Shown here one piece after another: positions 30,872 through 42,149 of a stretch of 64,000 nt of DNA. Both the position numbers and the translations under genes were made by a program. This stretch comes from Hyposmocoma kahamanoa (lineage: Eukaryota; Arthropoda; Insecta; Lepidoptera; Cosmopterigidae), in NCBI RefSeq assembly GCF_003589595.1, contig NW_020653772.1, positions 939,102 through 1,003,101 of the forward strand. Direction: 5' to 3'. The notes below the pieces were generated by a model. It worked only from the letters and a program-made list of their open reading frames with translations, was not told where the DNA came from and did no database searches. The stretch's first letter is position 1. Every line of letters starts with the position of its first letter.

Positions 30872-31628
30872 CTTTTCCTCGCTTGAGCCACTACGCACAC
30901 TTACTAACTTAAATTAATAAGTCACTTGTTGTTTTCTTTTTAGTTGTAATTTTAGATATAAGTGTGTGTAGTGTTTCAAATTCAGTGAATAAAGTTCTTT
31001 GTTTCTTTCTTTCTAAGGTCAGTACGGGTACAGGCGACAGGCGAGTTTCATAGAAACATCACACAAGTGTTTTAATGCCTAATTATGTACAAGCTACATA
31101 AACTGCTTTATCTATACACATATAAGCTCTCTATGTTGTGTTCAGGAATCGCATGTTACGACTGGCGAAATAAAATATTTTGTCACGTAAGTCACTAGGC
31201 TTGTATAGTTCATGAACTACGGACTATTAGGAATATATTCCCTACACTAACCGACAGGAACTAGTTCCTCTTGCACGGTTTTAATAGTTCATCGTTCTTT
31301 TTAGTTCAGTGTGAACTAGGAACTGTCTGCGTTGATAGTTCACCTGTCTTTTATACAGTAGGAACGGTGCGAGCGGGATAAAATTGTGGTCGGAAACGAA
31401 GAATACCGAATGTGGTATAATTCCATACTTAATACAAATTTCTATGTAAAAATCTATTTTAGACGAAACATTGGCAACTTACACAATACCTACTTTTTAA
31501 TCCTGTGGATTTTCACTGCTAAGGACATTACGACTCAATTTTTTCGAAAATTAGTTTATTATACACTTATTTTTCTATAAATTACTAAACGCCACAGTCG
31601 CGCCACTGCAGCGCTTCTACAGGCATCT

Positions 31629-32117
31629 AATTTAAGAGGGAGCAGAGGAAAAATTCCTAATCTTCGATTTGATTTTAGAGGGGTGTATCCACTTTAAAGT
31701 TAAAAATAAAATATTGTATGAGTAACTTTACTTACACGGTATATTCAACTTAACTAACACGGTATATTCAAGCATAGACATTAATCAGAAACATAAAACA
31801 ATAAAGTTTCCTCGATAGATAAAAATGACGAAATGACCTCTAATTTTCACATTTTTTCGATTTATCCTCGAAATGCTACAGGTTATTAGGACAAAAATTA
31901 GATAATTAATTATATTTATGCATGATCGACAACTGTCACTACGGATTTTTTTTTAATCCCTTTAATTTTAGAGTTATTCCGCTTAATCGAATTTGGTACT
32001 TTTAATGCGCAAAATTCAACATCTCCTGTCGCATGTCACGCGAACTTCAGGCATATATTTGTTTCATAAATTTGGGCGGAGCCAATGTCAAAACATTTTT
32101 GGCATGCTCCCTCTTAA
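31629..32117 (+). mobile_element. Small TIR element, family F, copy 2
   Basis: TTTAAGAGGGAGCAGAGG to GCATGCTCCCTCTTAAA, about 489 bp, with inverted ends of about 13 bp. Nearly identical interior to 24086-24545. Confidence 0.75.
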
Positions 32118-32250
32118 AGGCGCGATTGCATCGATATAGACGTCGCAGTCGCACGCTTGCATCGCTGCATAGAATCGCGCGCGTGTGTAAAGATAGACGA
32201 TTAGCGACTGCATCGCTGCTAAAAGTAGTCGTATGTAACCGCTCTCATGG
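32117..32250 (+). repeat. Degenerate relative of the 22-bp minisatellite element
   Basis: GCGATTGCATCGATATAGAC and GCGACTGCATCGCTGC, ending CGTATGTAACCGCTCT like the right end at 28360-28376. Confidence 0.5.
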
Positions 32251-32537
32251 ATGAATGTCCGAAACAACAGCTTTGAATTTGAATTTGAAAACGAAAACAT
32301 CGATTTAAGATATCTTAAGAAGTTCACTACTTTTAGTACAAGTTCGAGTGGGACGCACGATTGAACGTTCCCAGCTCGTTCGAAGTCTCTAATATGTATC
32401 TACATTATGTATATATACAAGCAAAAGTAATATTTTTTGGTAGATATCTTTATGTATAATATCAACCTACGTGTACGAGTATGATTTCATATTCAATTAT
32501 TCAAATTAAACGTGTTTTAATGCAAATTAAATACTAC

Positions 32538-32577
32538 GATGGAAACACCTTATATGCACATATAAGGTGTTTCCATC
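32538..32577. repeat. 40-bp perfect inverted repeat
   Basis: Two 19-base arms (GATGGAAACACCTTATATG and its exact complement) separated by CA. It sits 166 bases downstream of the reductase exon ending at 32743. Confidence 0.9.
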
Positions 32578-32742
32578 ATAGTGCATACATTTATACAGTC
32601 CACTCGCCAATAACATCATAGAGGGTTTATGATATGAGTGTAGATCAATAGTTCTGTGGTTTCGCGGAATATCGCTGTGCGAGTGGTCGTTGTATTGTGT
32701 AATTAGATAGCTTTATCTGTATTACTGAGATTAAAAACTTAC

Positions 32743-32934
32743 CTGATTAACGACTGGCTTAATCTTCGCCTTCTCTGCAACGCGCGCGATCTGAGATGAA
32801 TTGAAGTTGCTGACGCCAATGTTCTTCACCAAGTCCTTCCTCACCAGATTCTCCATTGCGAACCAGGCGTCCATGTAATCGTAGTCTGAGTATTGGATGA
32901 CATTCGCTATTTTCGGGATCACGTCGCCACCTTC
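32743..32934 (-). CDS. Reductase exon D
   Basis: Acceptor TGCTATTTTAG, donor CAG|GTAAGT, exactly 64 codons in phase 0. Holds [10 protein letters not shown] and [10 protein letters not shown]. The next exon should start with the HPY segment. Confidence 0.85.
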
Positions 32935-35900
32935 CTAAAATAGCAAGTAAACGAGAATAGTAGAATATATATATTTTTTTAATTTAATTTATTTAAAACA
33001 AGATAATTAATATAAAACTTATAGTAAGACCTTAGTAAGACTATTATTATTAATATAAAGGTCGAACTCAGAAAATCTTTTTTGACCCGATGAGACTTGA
33101 ATCCACGACATGCTGTACCGTAGTAATGCTCTTACCACCTGAGCTACGGTTCAAGAGTTCGGTGTCGCCTATGTGACACTCAATTACACGTCCGATAGGC
33201 GTCCGATTCTTTCGTCAAATTTTTCTGAACTAACTGCAGTGTTGCCAATTTGTGGGAAATTCCCCAAATGCAGGGAACTTCAACTCAACAACTCGTTTGG
33301 GGTTTTTGTGGGGATTACGCAATGTGGGAAAAGTGCACTCGCATTCTAGCATTTTGTTACATTGATGGTCACTGATAAAAACAGTATTTATTTGTTTGTT
33401 TATGAATTATCCGGTAGGATTTGAATCACTTTGTCTTGAATTGTAAAATTGCTACTGCCCCTATCAATCACCAACAAGAGCCTGGCTCTTAAATAGAATG
33501 ATGATGATCAGTCGGTGCGTGTTGAGCGCGCGACCCTTCCTCACGTTTTGGCCGGTCCCCGGTATGAAAAAAAGAAACCAGCTGTTGCCAAACAAAGCCG
33601 AGTGTAGGTATTTTAATATCACAACTTGCCACTCGTCAAGCTTAAATATTAAAGTTTAAACATAATACAACTTGTTGCGTATATTTCTAATTATCGCGCA
33701 ACGTATAAGTATAGATGGGCACATTTTGACTTTCTTAATTATTTATATAATTATTTTTAAGCATAACAATAATAATATAATAAATACTGAGAATGAATAA
33801 ATGTTATTACGTGTGGGAAATATGACCTTAGCTTTCCCCAAATTTATAATCTTGATTTTTGGGGATTTTGAATAATTAGCATTGGCAACGCTGCAAATCG
33901 GAGGGAAGAATCGTACGTGTATTTCAACTCCCGCAAAAGTATAGAGAGCGCGCCTTAAGACAACCGGACGCTATTTCCGACTTGGACGTCCGATTAAATT
34001 ATCGGATTAGACTATCGGATGGAAAAATCGGACGTGTATTCCCGCACTTACACCCAAACTCACGAGAGAAATTAATGTAGGCCATACAAATATTTCTCTC
34101 GGCCCGGGAATCGAACCTGGGACCTCTGCGTGGCAGTCCGGCATGGTAACTGTTCGGCCACGAAGGCAGTTAAATAATTCAAATATAAAGCAGAAGATAA
34201 TTTAAATAAATAATTAATGTAACGAATAATAATTAACAATTCAAATATAAAGCAGAAGATAATTTAAATAAATAATGAATGTAACGAATAATAATTAACA
34301 AAACTGGCAGCGTGTACGCTGTGCCGTTACATCCATCATCCACTCGGCCACAACAATATTTGTTAAAATGTAATGATATTATTATATAATGTTTATTGTT
34401 TGCTTACATGCTTTGCCTCTCTTAAATCGAAATTCTTGAAAATCACATTGAAATGAATAGATACAGATTAAATAATTTATTACGCAATTTTGAGATATAT
34501 TGCCACAAAAAAAAACAGTTAGATAGGCCTTTATTTCCTAGTCCCGAATACGTGTGTAATTGAATTTTGATAAAAATGTTAGTTGTACCTTTTTTATGCG
34601 ATCTGCTTGCGTGCCTTTTGCGCACCACTTAATATTAAAATGTATTTAAATGCACGCGTGCAGCACGCGTGCAGCTCTCGCAGCGCACATGCAACGCGTT
34701 CGCCAGATCTGTACGCAGCCTAGCATCGACCGTACTTTGTTTTGTATCGAGGATTTTTTAAATTTAATTTTAATTATTTATTAATTACGTCATTTCATTA
34801 TTACTTGCCTTAAATGACATAGGATTATGTATCAAGTAAAGATCGAAGTACTCAAGGCCCATAGCTTCGAGGGAATCACGGCAGGCTTTCTCCACTAAGT
34901 CAGGCCGGTGGAACGTACTCCAGAGCTTGTTGATGATGAAGAGGTCTTGTCTGAAAGATTTATAATAAATCACAATTTGTATGAGATGCGTCTGGTCGGC
35001 CAGGGCAAGTAGCTGAGGTTTGTACACAGAACAATAAATACAGTAGAAGTGGTTAGTTAGCGTCTGAAGCGAGCCAACTATGGGTTTTGAAAGACCTACT
35101 TGAGGTCAGGCCGCCATTTTCGCTTTGCATGGTACGTCATGTCATTCTTTCGTGCAAATTCTCTAAAATCCTAGAAAAATGCTAAAAAATTGCGCTGTTT
35201 TTAACCGACTTCAAAAAAGGAGGAGGTTCTCAATTCGACTGTATGTTCTTTTTTTTTTTTGTATGTATGTTACGCGATAACTCCGGTATTTTTGAACCGA
35301 TTTTCATGATTCTTTTTTTGTTGGAAAGGGGGTATTTCCATAGTGGTCCCAATTCATTTTGAAGAAAATCATCCACCTCAAAGGGTGGCTGTTCACGCAT
35401 GAAAATTCATTTTTATAAATGGTGCCTAACTTTAATTTAGGAGCAATTATTTTTAACAATTATTTAGTTGATTTTGCTATGTCTCCAATTCAAGGCGTTT
35501 TTCTCTCGATATACTTTGAGTAGTGTTGTAGTGAGAACCTATTTTTATTATCTCCAGTATCAAGTCCTGTATAGTGGCGAACTAGGGGATATTTCAATGA
35601 AACTTAGCAAATAGACGTAATTCCACGTACTTTTTAAGGTCGGTTTTTTTAGTACTCTGTACTGAGATTGTGGAGTGCAAGAATGATAGCCGCACCAAAA
35701 ATATTCCCCGAAGTAGTGTTTCATATCATCGGAAAGTCTTATATTAATAAATTTAGAATTTTCAGTTCATCGAAATAATTTGTTACAAGAAACGTAAGTA
35801 AAGTTTGTGCTTCTGCAATATGGTCGCTTCTTTTTTGGAGAACTAAATTATGTATTAACTCCAATTCGTCGTCGTTCAGCAATGAACCGTTAGATGGCAG

Positions 35901-38900
35901 CACATTGATTGAAATTTCAATATAATATCAAAACGTTGTAACTTGTAACAATAGGTACTGATGTTATTGAAGTTTCAAAGACAATCTAGTATTTGTTTTT
36001 TTTTTTAATTTGAAACAACGACCAATCAACATCAAGTTACCGTGTTTCAAATTCAGAATGTGTGAGGTTCTGATAATAATCGAGGCTTAAAGCACTTCCA
36101 TTGTTTTTTTTCTACCGTGGGTTTGTACGTATACTCCAGTGGAGTATATCAATTATATTCAAGCTGTAAGACGGTATTAGTATCAGACTATACGATGAAA
36201 AAACAATTAAAGTACCACTAGCAGTGGAGGGAAGTACTGCCACATTACCTATTGCTGCCGCCAGGCAGTAATTTGAGCATTATCTGCGTTCCGTTTTGAA
36301 GGATGCTGGTGAAATTATAGGCACATGGGGCACTGCCACTGCGCCCGTCACCCTCGGACATTGACATACAATTATATGGACGTCGGGTCCGCGTTAAAAA
36401 GTGTCCGATCTTATAGGGCGTTAAAATCGTATACAGAGCGTCATTCACGCTTTAGTCTTCGTTTGTTCGACTGACAGCGAAGCAAGCAAAATTAGACAGT
36501 ACTGCGATGACATTACAATTTAAATTCAACGTTTTAGCTTTTTCATATTCCTTTACATGTCACTACGTTTAAATAGGTTGACTTGAGACATTTTTTTCGT
36601 GGTTTTTGTATTAGACCCGTCGTCCATTTATTTGTAAGTCAATGCCCTCGGACATAATTCCCATGGGCCTGTCATTTCACCAGCATCTTTAATCCTTCAA
36701 AAGTAGCTTACAAATAACCCACAATATGCTCACTGTTGCGAACCCAACTGAATTTTGTAGTAAAATTTAATATAACTTTCAAAGCATTAACTAAACGCTC
36801 GTCAAGAGCACATTACGTAGGCGCCATTTTTGAACCAATCAACTATCACAATGTTACTTCACCCCTACCACAATTGAACGAACTTTTTGTATGAACTCAA
36901 AAAGGTCAAAAAGGACGTTCGCTTTGGAATTGTACTTCTTTAAGAAACCACCACTGTTTAACGATTAATGGCACTACTCCCGTAAACCATCTACCTATTG
37001 CCAATATATTACAGTCAACTTAAATCGTCTTATAATTTTACGAGCTCGTCGGGATCTTCATCATCTTCTACTTGGGTCTGGCGGCTACACTCACATTACC
37101 GCTTCGCGGCAGAAACAGGTAAGGTGGCAGAAATAGGTAAGGTAGACAAAACTTGTGGCTTACTAAAATATAAGGTAACTTGTTATAAAATTTAATTTCA
37201 AGTTTAAAATTCAATTCAAAAATTTAATTTAAATTCCTTCGATTCGGCAGAATTCGAACCGAGGTCTTCTAGCATACCGTGGCAGACGCTATACCAACTA
37301 AGCTCAACTAGTGGAGTAAATTCACATAAATTCAATAAAAATTTAAATATATAAGGTAACTTACTAATATATAAGATTAAAAAACATTTCACACGTACCT
37401 TTGAACAGTTCCGTCTTGAATCTTGGCCCGAATACCTTCCCCCACGGCTTTTTCATTTCCATAAATGAAAGCGGAATCGATGGCGCGGTAGCCTAGATCT
37501 ATGGCAGCTGATATGATGTGGGTAGTCAAGACTGGGTCCAGCTGGAAGGTAATTGAAAACTATGACGGTAGTCGAGAGGTAAGCAAGGACGATGACCGAT
37601 GCAATAAGGTGACATGCCCTAACCTTAAACTGGCATGCCCATAAACTACCCATGGCGCATTTTAAAGCGCATAAGACCCAGGTTCTGATCACATTCCTAT
37701 AATAAATGTGGATATAAACCTTCATAAAAGCTATATAATACTTACATAAACTGTTAATAACATTATATCGAAATATTTATTGGAAAAAAAGAAATGTTAA
37801 AAAAAGTAATTTCTAACTTAAGTAGAGTAAGGACCTGCGTCCTGATTTTGATTCAAATAGGAATGTAACCCATCGAGTAGTCTTGAAATCAGATTGGTTT
37901 CCGAGCGAGAAGATGAACCTGATTCCTACTATATCTTTCTAATTTGTGAGTTAAATTACTACAACTATTGTTCCGATTTGAAATGTCAAAAGTATCCGAT
38001 CGGACGGTTGTAAATCGCAATTATGCGCCTCAACTCGGAAAAGACGCAATTTCCGATCGGAAGAGGCAATCAAAATCAAGCTGCAGGAGACCTAAGACAC
38101 AGGGGTACCCTAGTTTAGGCTCCTGCGTCTCACAATTTAGATTTTGTTAACTCTGTACCTTAAGTTTGCATTTATTTGCTGTGAGAGAAAATAAATATTT
38201 ATTTCTTTTTATTATTGTTATTCCTTCATTTTCATATAAAGCAGCGTATCTTTACATATTTAATAATAAAACAACTACTTTTTCTAACCTATAACTGTCT
38301 AATAAATAATCGAAGAAACTTATAGAATTACATTTCGCATATATAAGTATATTGTCCCAAAGTTTTTCCTTTACAATAAGGTATATTGCAACTCATACAA
38401 CTGGCAACATTGAGCACATTAAATAAAGGGACTTTTGAAGTTACAAGTACAGTTTTTACAAAGATTAATTTTATTTTAATTAAATTATGAAGAAAATACG
38501 CTGAAAGAAATAGTGATGATGAGAGTTAGAACTATATTCCTTATTTTAAACCAAATTACAAAAGAGTTTATCCTTAATGACGAATTCAAAGTTTTTGTTC
38601 AAAGTGACAATAATGTGATTTATGTGAATGTGAAAACATATTGACTCCCGTATTTAGAAAGCTCAAACAAGTGAACTAAGCTATTTAATAGAAAGTGAAA
38701 ACATAATGTTGTGGAACCACAATGGAAAATATTTAATGAGAATCCCGATAATTAAACGAAGACATGGCCAAAACTAAAAAAAAAACTAATTTTTTATTCC
38801 ACTGTTTAGTTTATTATAAGTACGGTAGAAAAAATTAATTTCTTAACATATTTCTGTAAATGGCCACTATTTTGAGTTCTTGTTTTCGACTAAAGGACTT

Positions 38901-40188
38901 TGTATCCAGGTCATGCAAGAAATTAAAAAAAAATACTGAACTGAAATTAATTCTGAACCGGAAATGCAACAGAATTATAAATAAGCATTTTTATTTCACT
39001 CAAAATAAACTGCTGCTTTGATGGGTTCTAGACTACTATCAAAAATGTAGTTTTAATTATTGTACGATAATTATAAATACGAATTTGGTAGACAGGCTAA
39101 GTATCATCATCATAGTCATCATCCTTTCTTAATCGAAAGAAAAAGTCAAGTGGTACGTCCTTAATCTTTTTTTCATATTCTAAGGGTACGTCTCAGGGTG
39201 ATGGGCGCAGTGTTCTTCAAGTTTTCGAAATTTAAAGCTATATTAAGTATGCGTGTGGCTTACAACCAGGCTAGGGTTGCCAGATACTGACTTATCATTA
39301 AGGCTGCCTTTCCACCAGAGATGTGCGACGTAGCGAGGCGGTGTGTGAGGAAAAAATCCACCAATAGAATTACTACATTGTCCTAGCCTCGCTTTGAGCA
39401 GCTCCGGTGGTAAAGGGTTAGCGGAGCTAAGTATTTGTATGTATGTACATACAAAATAGCGAGAGATGTGTGCAAAACGGTGTAGGAAACCAGAGCTACT
39501 GAAAGTATGACCACCGCTCACCCCACCGCACCGTACCCCGTCCGCTCACCTATCGCTACCTCGCACAGCTTTGGTGGAAAACAAATAGTGGACAATTCTA
39601 TTAGGGTAAGTGAGACGGACCGTTGCAATAAATATATGAAAACAAATAGGTATTTGTATTAATAGGCCTCGATAATGTTTTTAGTCGTAGTACGTTGTAT
39701 TTTTAATTTCATGAAATTTTTCATTCGCAATCAATATTTCGACAACAGCGCTGCGCCTGGGGGATCTCTTTTATGAAAAGGCCTTTAGTAAGTTTGTAAA
39801 AACAACTTCTAAGTATTTGGAATCTGGGACAGTAAAATTCCGGGACAATCCCGGATTTCACAGCCATCATCAGTTAAGTACCTAAACAAATGGACTATAA
39901 TAGACCAGCTATTGGTGTCATAAAAAAACCAACGTTACTTACTAGAGCAGTTCCAACAGCTATAACCGGCATGTCGGCACCATTTCCAAGCTTCATGTAT
40001 GTCATGTTGCCCATATTCCCATACTTCAACTTGGCGTTGTTTAAAGATTTAATCTTGGAGCGGTACTCGTCATCAGAGAAAGTTGGTGGTGCGGTTAGTT
40101 GTGCGACGGGAGTCGGTGGGACGATTGGCGTTGGCTCCGTTCGCGATAGTGCGGGAGTTGGCAGACGGAGGGCTGTAGTCTCTTTGCG
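32743..40188 (-). CDS. Aldo-keto reductase, four exons seen, C terminus missing
   Basis: Exons 40188-39943, 37541-37399, 34950-34809 and 32934-32743 join in phase and give 241 codons. The order fits a TIM-barrel aldo-keto reductase: [40 protein letters not shown] with the catalytic Asp and Tyr; LFIINKLWS with the catalytic Lys; FDLYLIHNP with the catalytic His (Trp of the common HWP replaced by Asn); and [15 protein letters not shown]. Such enzymes reduce carbonyls with NADPH in the cytosol. The IHNP variant and a moth-like context suggest the insect AKR2E group, which includes ecdysteroid reductases, but this is a guess. The roughly 100 C-terminal residues after VVNQ, including the cofactor-binding IPKS region, were not found and may lie in the gap at 30472-30871. 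Confidence 0.85.
33055..33185 (-). mobile_element. tRNA-derived SINE-like element, family E
   Basis: Minus-strand GTAGCTCAGGTGGTAAGAGC and GGATTCAAGTCTC, A- and B-box-like. Confidence 0.6.
33237..33894. mobile_element. TIR element, GCAGTGTTGCCAAT ends
   Basis: GCAGTGTTGCCAATTTGTGG at the left and the complement of GCAGCGTTGCCAATGC at the right, with matching inverted CCCCAAAT blocks inside. Confidence 0.6.
34044..34172 (-). mobile_element. SINE-like family A, tRNA-like half
   Basis: Retains the tRNA-like head and part of the body (CACCCAAACTCACGAGAGAA to CACGAAGGCAGTTAAA); the tail half is missing. Confidence 0.7.
34176..34299. repeat. 62-bp tandem duplication
   Basis: AATTCAAATATAAAGCAGAA begins at 34176 and again at 34238; the units are nearly identical. 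Confidence 0.85.
34809..34950 (-). CDS. Reductase exon C with GC donor
   Basis: Acceptor AATCTTTCAG, phase 2 to 0. Holds the Lys (INKLWS) and His (LIHNP). The donor is AAG|GCAAGT, a GC splice site. Protein continuity FK into EGGD supports it. Confidence 0.85.
35201..35671 (+). repeat. Dispersed repeat family D, long copy
   Basis: Starts TTAACCGACTTCAAAAAAGG and ends AAGGTCGGTTTTTTTAGTAC, so the ends are partly inverted. Mirrors 44640-45092. Confidence 0.65.
36215..36720. mobile_element. Two SINE family B pieces, head to head, split by a MITE
   Basis: 36215-36330 is plus-oriented (GTGAAATTATAGGCACATGG). 36331-36358 and 36645-36700 are minus-oriented (CACTGCGCCCGTCACCCT, then GTCATTTCACCAGCATC). 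The MITE sits in the second piece. Confidence 0.6.
36359..36644 (+). mobile_element. hAT-type MITE family 1, full copy
   Basis: 286 bp, 8-bp duplication CCCTCGGA on both sides. Confidence 0.85.
37230..37330 (-). mobile_element. SINE-like family C fragment
   Basis: AGAATTCGAACCGAGGTCTT, CCGTGGCAGACGCTATACCA on the minus strand, about 70 bases downstream of reductase exon B. Confidence 0.55.
37399..37541 (-). CDS. Reductase exon B
   Basis: Acceptor ATTACCTTCCAG, donor AAAG|GTACGT, phase 0 to 2. Holds the catalytic Asp and Tyr ([11 protein letters not shown]) and the helix [11 protein letters not shown]. Confidence 0.85.
37742..39180. other. Reductase intron, nothing assigned
   Basis: AT-rich, no family recognised. 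38000-38110 has a GATCGGA-rich stretch, possibly a degenerate repeat. Confidence 0.3.
39296..39600. mobile_element. Degenerate TIR element with TTTCCACCAGAG ends
   Basis: CTGCCTTTCCACCAGAGATGT at the left resembles the complement of the right end (CTCGCACAGCTTTGGTGG), and paired GTAGCGAG and CGCTACCTCG blocks lie inside. Confidence 0.4.
39943..40188 (-). CDS. Reductase exon A with Pro-rich leader
   Basis: Acceptor TCGTATTTCAG, donor CTA|GTAAGT, exactly 82 codons. The first ~58 residues ([20 protein letters not shown], then [20 protein letters not shown]) are not part of a normal reductase. The reductase starts at one of the three Met codons in NMGNMTYMK. Either translation starts there, or the exon is internal to a longer protein. 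Confidence 0.75.
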
Positions 40189-40225
40189 CTGAAATACGAT
40201 TGTTAGCGTTAATTATACAATGTTT

Positions 40226-40452
40226 TAACTGCCTCCGTGGCCGGACGGTTACCATACCGGGCTACCACGCAGAGGTCCCCGGGTTCGATTCCCGGGCCGG
40301 GAGAAATATTTGTATGGCCTACATTTATTTCTCTCGTGAGTTTGGGTGTAATTTGTGGTTGTCTATGTGTGTGTCCATGGCACCCGTGACACAGGGTTTC
40401 CCTAGTGCGGGGCTATGTTGAGTGTGTGCGTTATTATTATTATTATTATTAT
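40226..40452 (+). mobile_element. SINE-like family A just upstream of reductase exon A
   Basis: Full plus-strand copy with (TTA)n tail, starting 38 bases from the acceptor of exon A (antisense to that gene). Confidence 0.8.
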
Positions 40453-40774
40453 AATGTATTTATAACTTTAATTTTGCAATGTATTTTAGAGAAAGCCGGC
40501 ATTATAGATGTATATTCATTTATAATGAAATGCCAGACTTCCTCAATAAAGAAGAAAGTGATAACATGTTCAGAATCAAACCATAAGGTGATGTGAACTC
40601 TTCAACTCTTGCGTAATGTGACAACAGTACACTCTCCTGTTTATTTTTAAGTATTTCAAGTCCATGTTTATGTTTGTCTTTGTAAATTTTAGAGTGTACT
40701 AATTGTTTGCTCCAACCCAGGGGGTATATTTGTATTTAGTAAATTACCTATATAATGCCTGTATTAACATAATT

Positions 40775-40890
40775 TACAAAAAAAATATTTACAACTTTAA
40801 TTATACACTGTATTTATAATTTTAACTGTAATTATACAATGTATTTATCATTTTAACTGTAATTATACAATATATCTATTATTGTTCGTT
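40775..40890. repeat. ~31-bp tandem repeat, three units
   Basis: TTTTAACTGTAATTATACAA repeated with TGTATTTAT spacers. A related single unit abuts the SINE at 40205-40226. Confidence 0.65.
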
Positions 40891-40974
40891 ATTTATTGAC
40901 TATGAATATTTGTAATTTTAGAGTTGAGCCCTCATCACAGCACGTGGGGCTTGTCAATTTACGTTTCATGGTGA

Positions 40975-41483
40975 CATCGAATATACAAACCAAAAATATT
41001 AATTAAGTCTCATTTAATTTGTTTGAAAACTATTCTGCCATATCATTACTGTAACAAGTGCGCTCCGATTGGCTAGCCCGAATTCGAAACAATGACAGGT
41101 GTAGTCAATGGGTGTTGTCAATTGTTTCACTTCAAATTGACCAGTTAACTTCAGCTTTGCTATAATGTACGAAATTTGGAAAATTACATATTTAATATTA
41201 AATTACCGATGAAATTTGATTCCGTTTGTTTTGTAATTAGATGTTTTGCTGTTTTTCCCACACCACCGAATGGAACAGCACGCCATTGTTAAAGATGTTT
41301 TCTTTATTACAATAAATACAGAATATTTTTGGAATATACGGAGACATACACACAGGTCAGTTGTTGGCGCAGTCTATATTTCAGTGCAAACGAGAGTTGA
41401 TGTTTATTAGTGATGTATCACTGATGAGTTACCAGGAATGTACGGGCCTTATTTCGTCTCTATATCTGGTTATATACTCGATG
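40975..41483 (+). mobile_element. hAT-type MITE family 2, copy 3
   Basis: 509 bp, CATCGAATATACAAACC to ATATACTCGATG, perfect 8-bp duplication CATGGTGA, inserted in a family B SINE. Confidence 0.8.
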
Positions 41484-41590
41484 CATGGTGACGGGAGCAG
41501 TGGCAGTGCCCTTCAGATCTTTGCGCGATTTAAGGCGCAGAGTGACACTGAAACTGCTATGTACAGGTGTCACTTGATATTATAAAAAAA
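41484..41590 (+). mobile_element. SINE-like family B, 3' part
   Basis: Starts with the MITE's target duplication and continues GTGGCAGTGCCC, CAGATCTTTGCG, GTACAGGTGTCACTTG. Confidence 0.6.
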
Positions 41591-41682
41591 CCTGTCAGTT
41601 ACTTAGTTATATTATAGTGGTATTTACATAATCTCGCAAATCTACACGTTTCAAGACTCTTAATCATCAATTTGTAGAATTT

Positions 41683-41960
41683 TTAAACGACTTTAAAAAA
41701 AGAGGACGCTCTCAATTCTACTGTATATTTTTTCTGTATGTAAGTATGTTACGCGATAAATCAGGCAGTTTTTGTTGGAAAGTGGGTACCTTAGAAGTGG
41801 TCCCATTTAAATTTGAAGGAAAAATTCCACCACATGAGGGTGGCAAACTAGGGGATGAATCCGGTATCGCGCACTTTCCGGTAACCGATTTGAATAAAAC
41901 TTGACAAAGAGATGTAATTCCTCGCACTTTTGAGGTGAGTTTTTTTAGTACTCGATTATA
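41683..41960 (+). repeat. Dispersed repeat family D
   Basis: AACGACTTTAAAAAAAGAGG to GAGGTGAGTTTTTTTAGTAC. Confidence 0.55.
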
Positions 41961-41999
41961 CATATTAGAAATAGACTATTACAAATACGTCGCGTATAA

Positions 42000-42140
42000 T
42001 TGTTTTTTAAAACAAACCAAAACCCTTTACAGGTCCCATGGTCACGGTTGCAAAGTGGTTTGTATGAAAAAACAAATATACGCGATTTAAATCCGGAAAA
42101 ATAGTTTAATTTCCTATGTGTAACAATCGCCAGGACCTAA
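42000..42140 (+). mobile_element. Penelope-like terminal fragment
   Basis: AAACAAACCAAAACCCTTTA, GGTCCCATGGTCACGG and CGCGATTTAAATCCGGAAAA. Confidence 0.6.
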
Positions 42141-42149
42141 AAACTTGAT

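Noticed and set aside
30341..30917. Long open frames across the gap
   Set aside because: They are made of undetermined bases; only repeat sequence flanks them.
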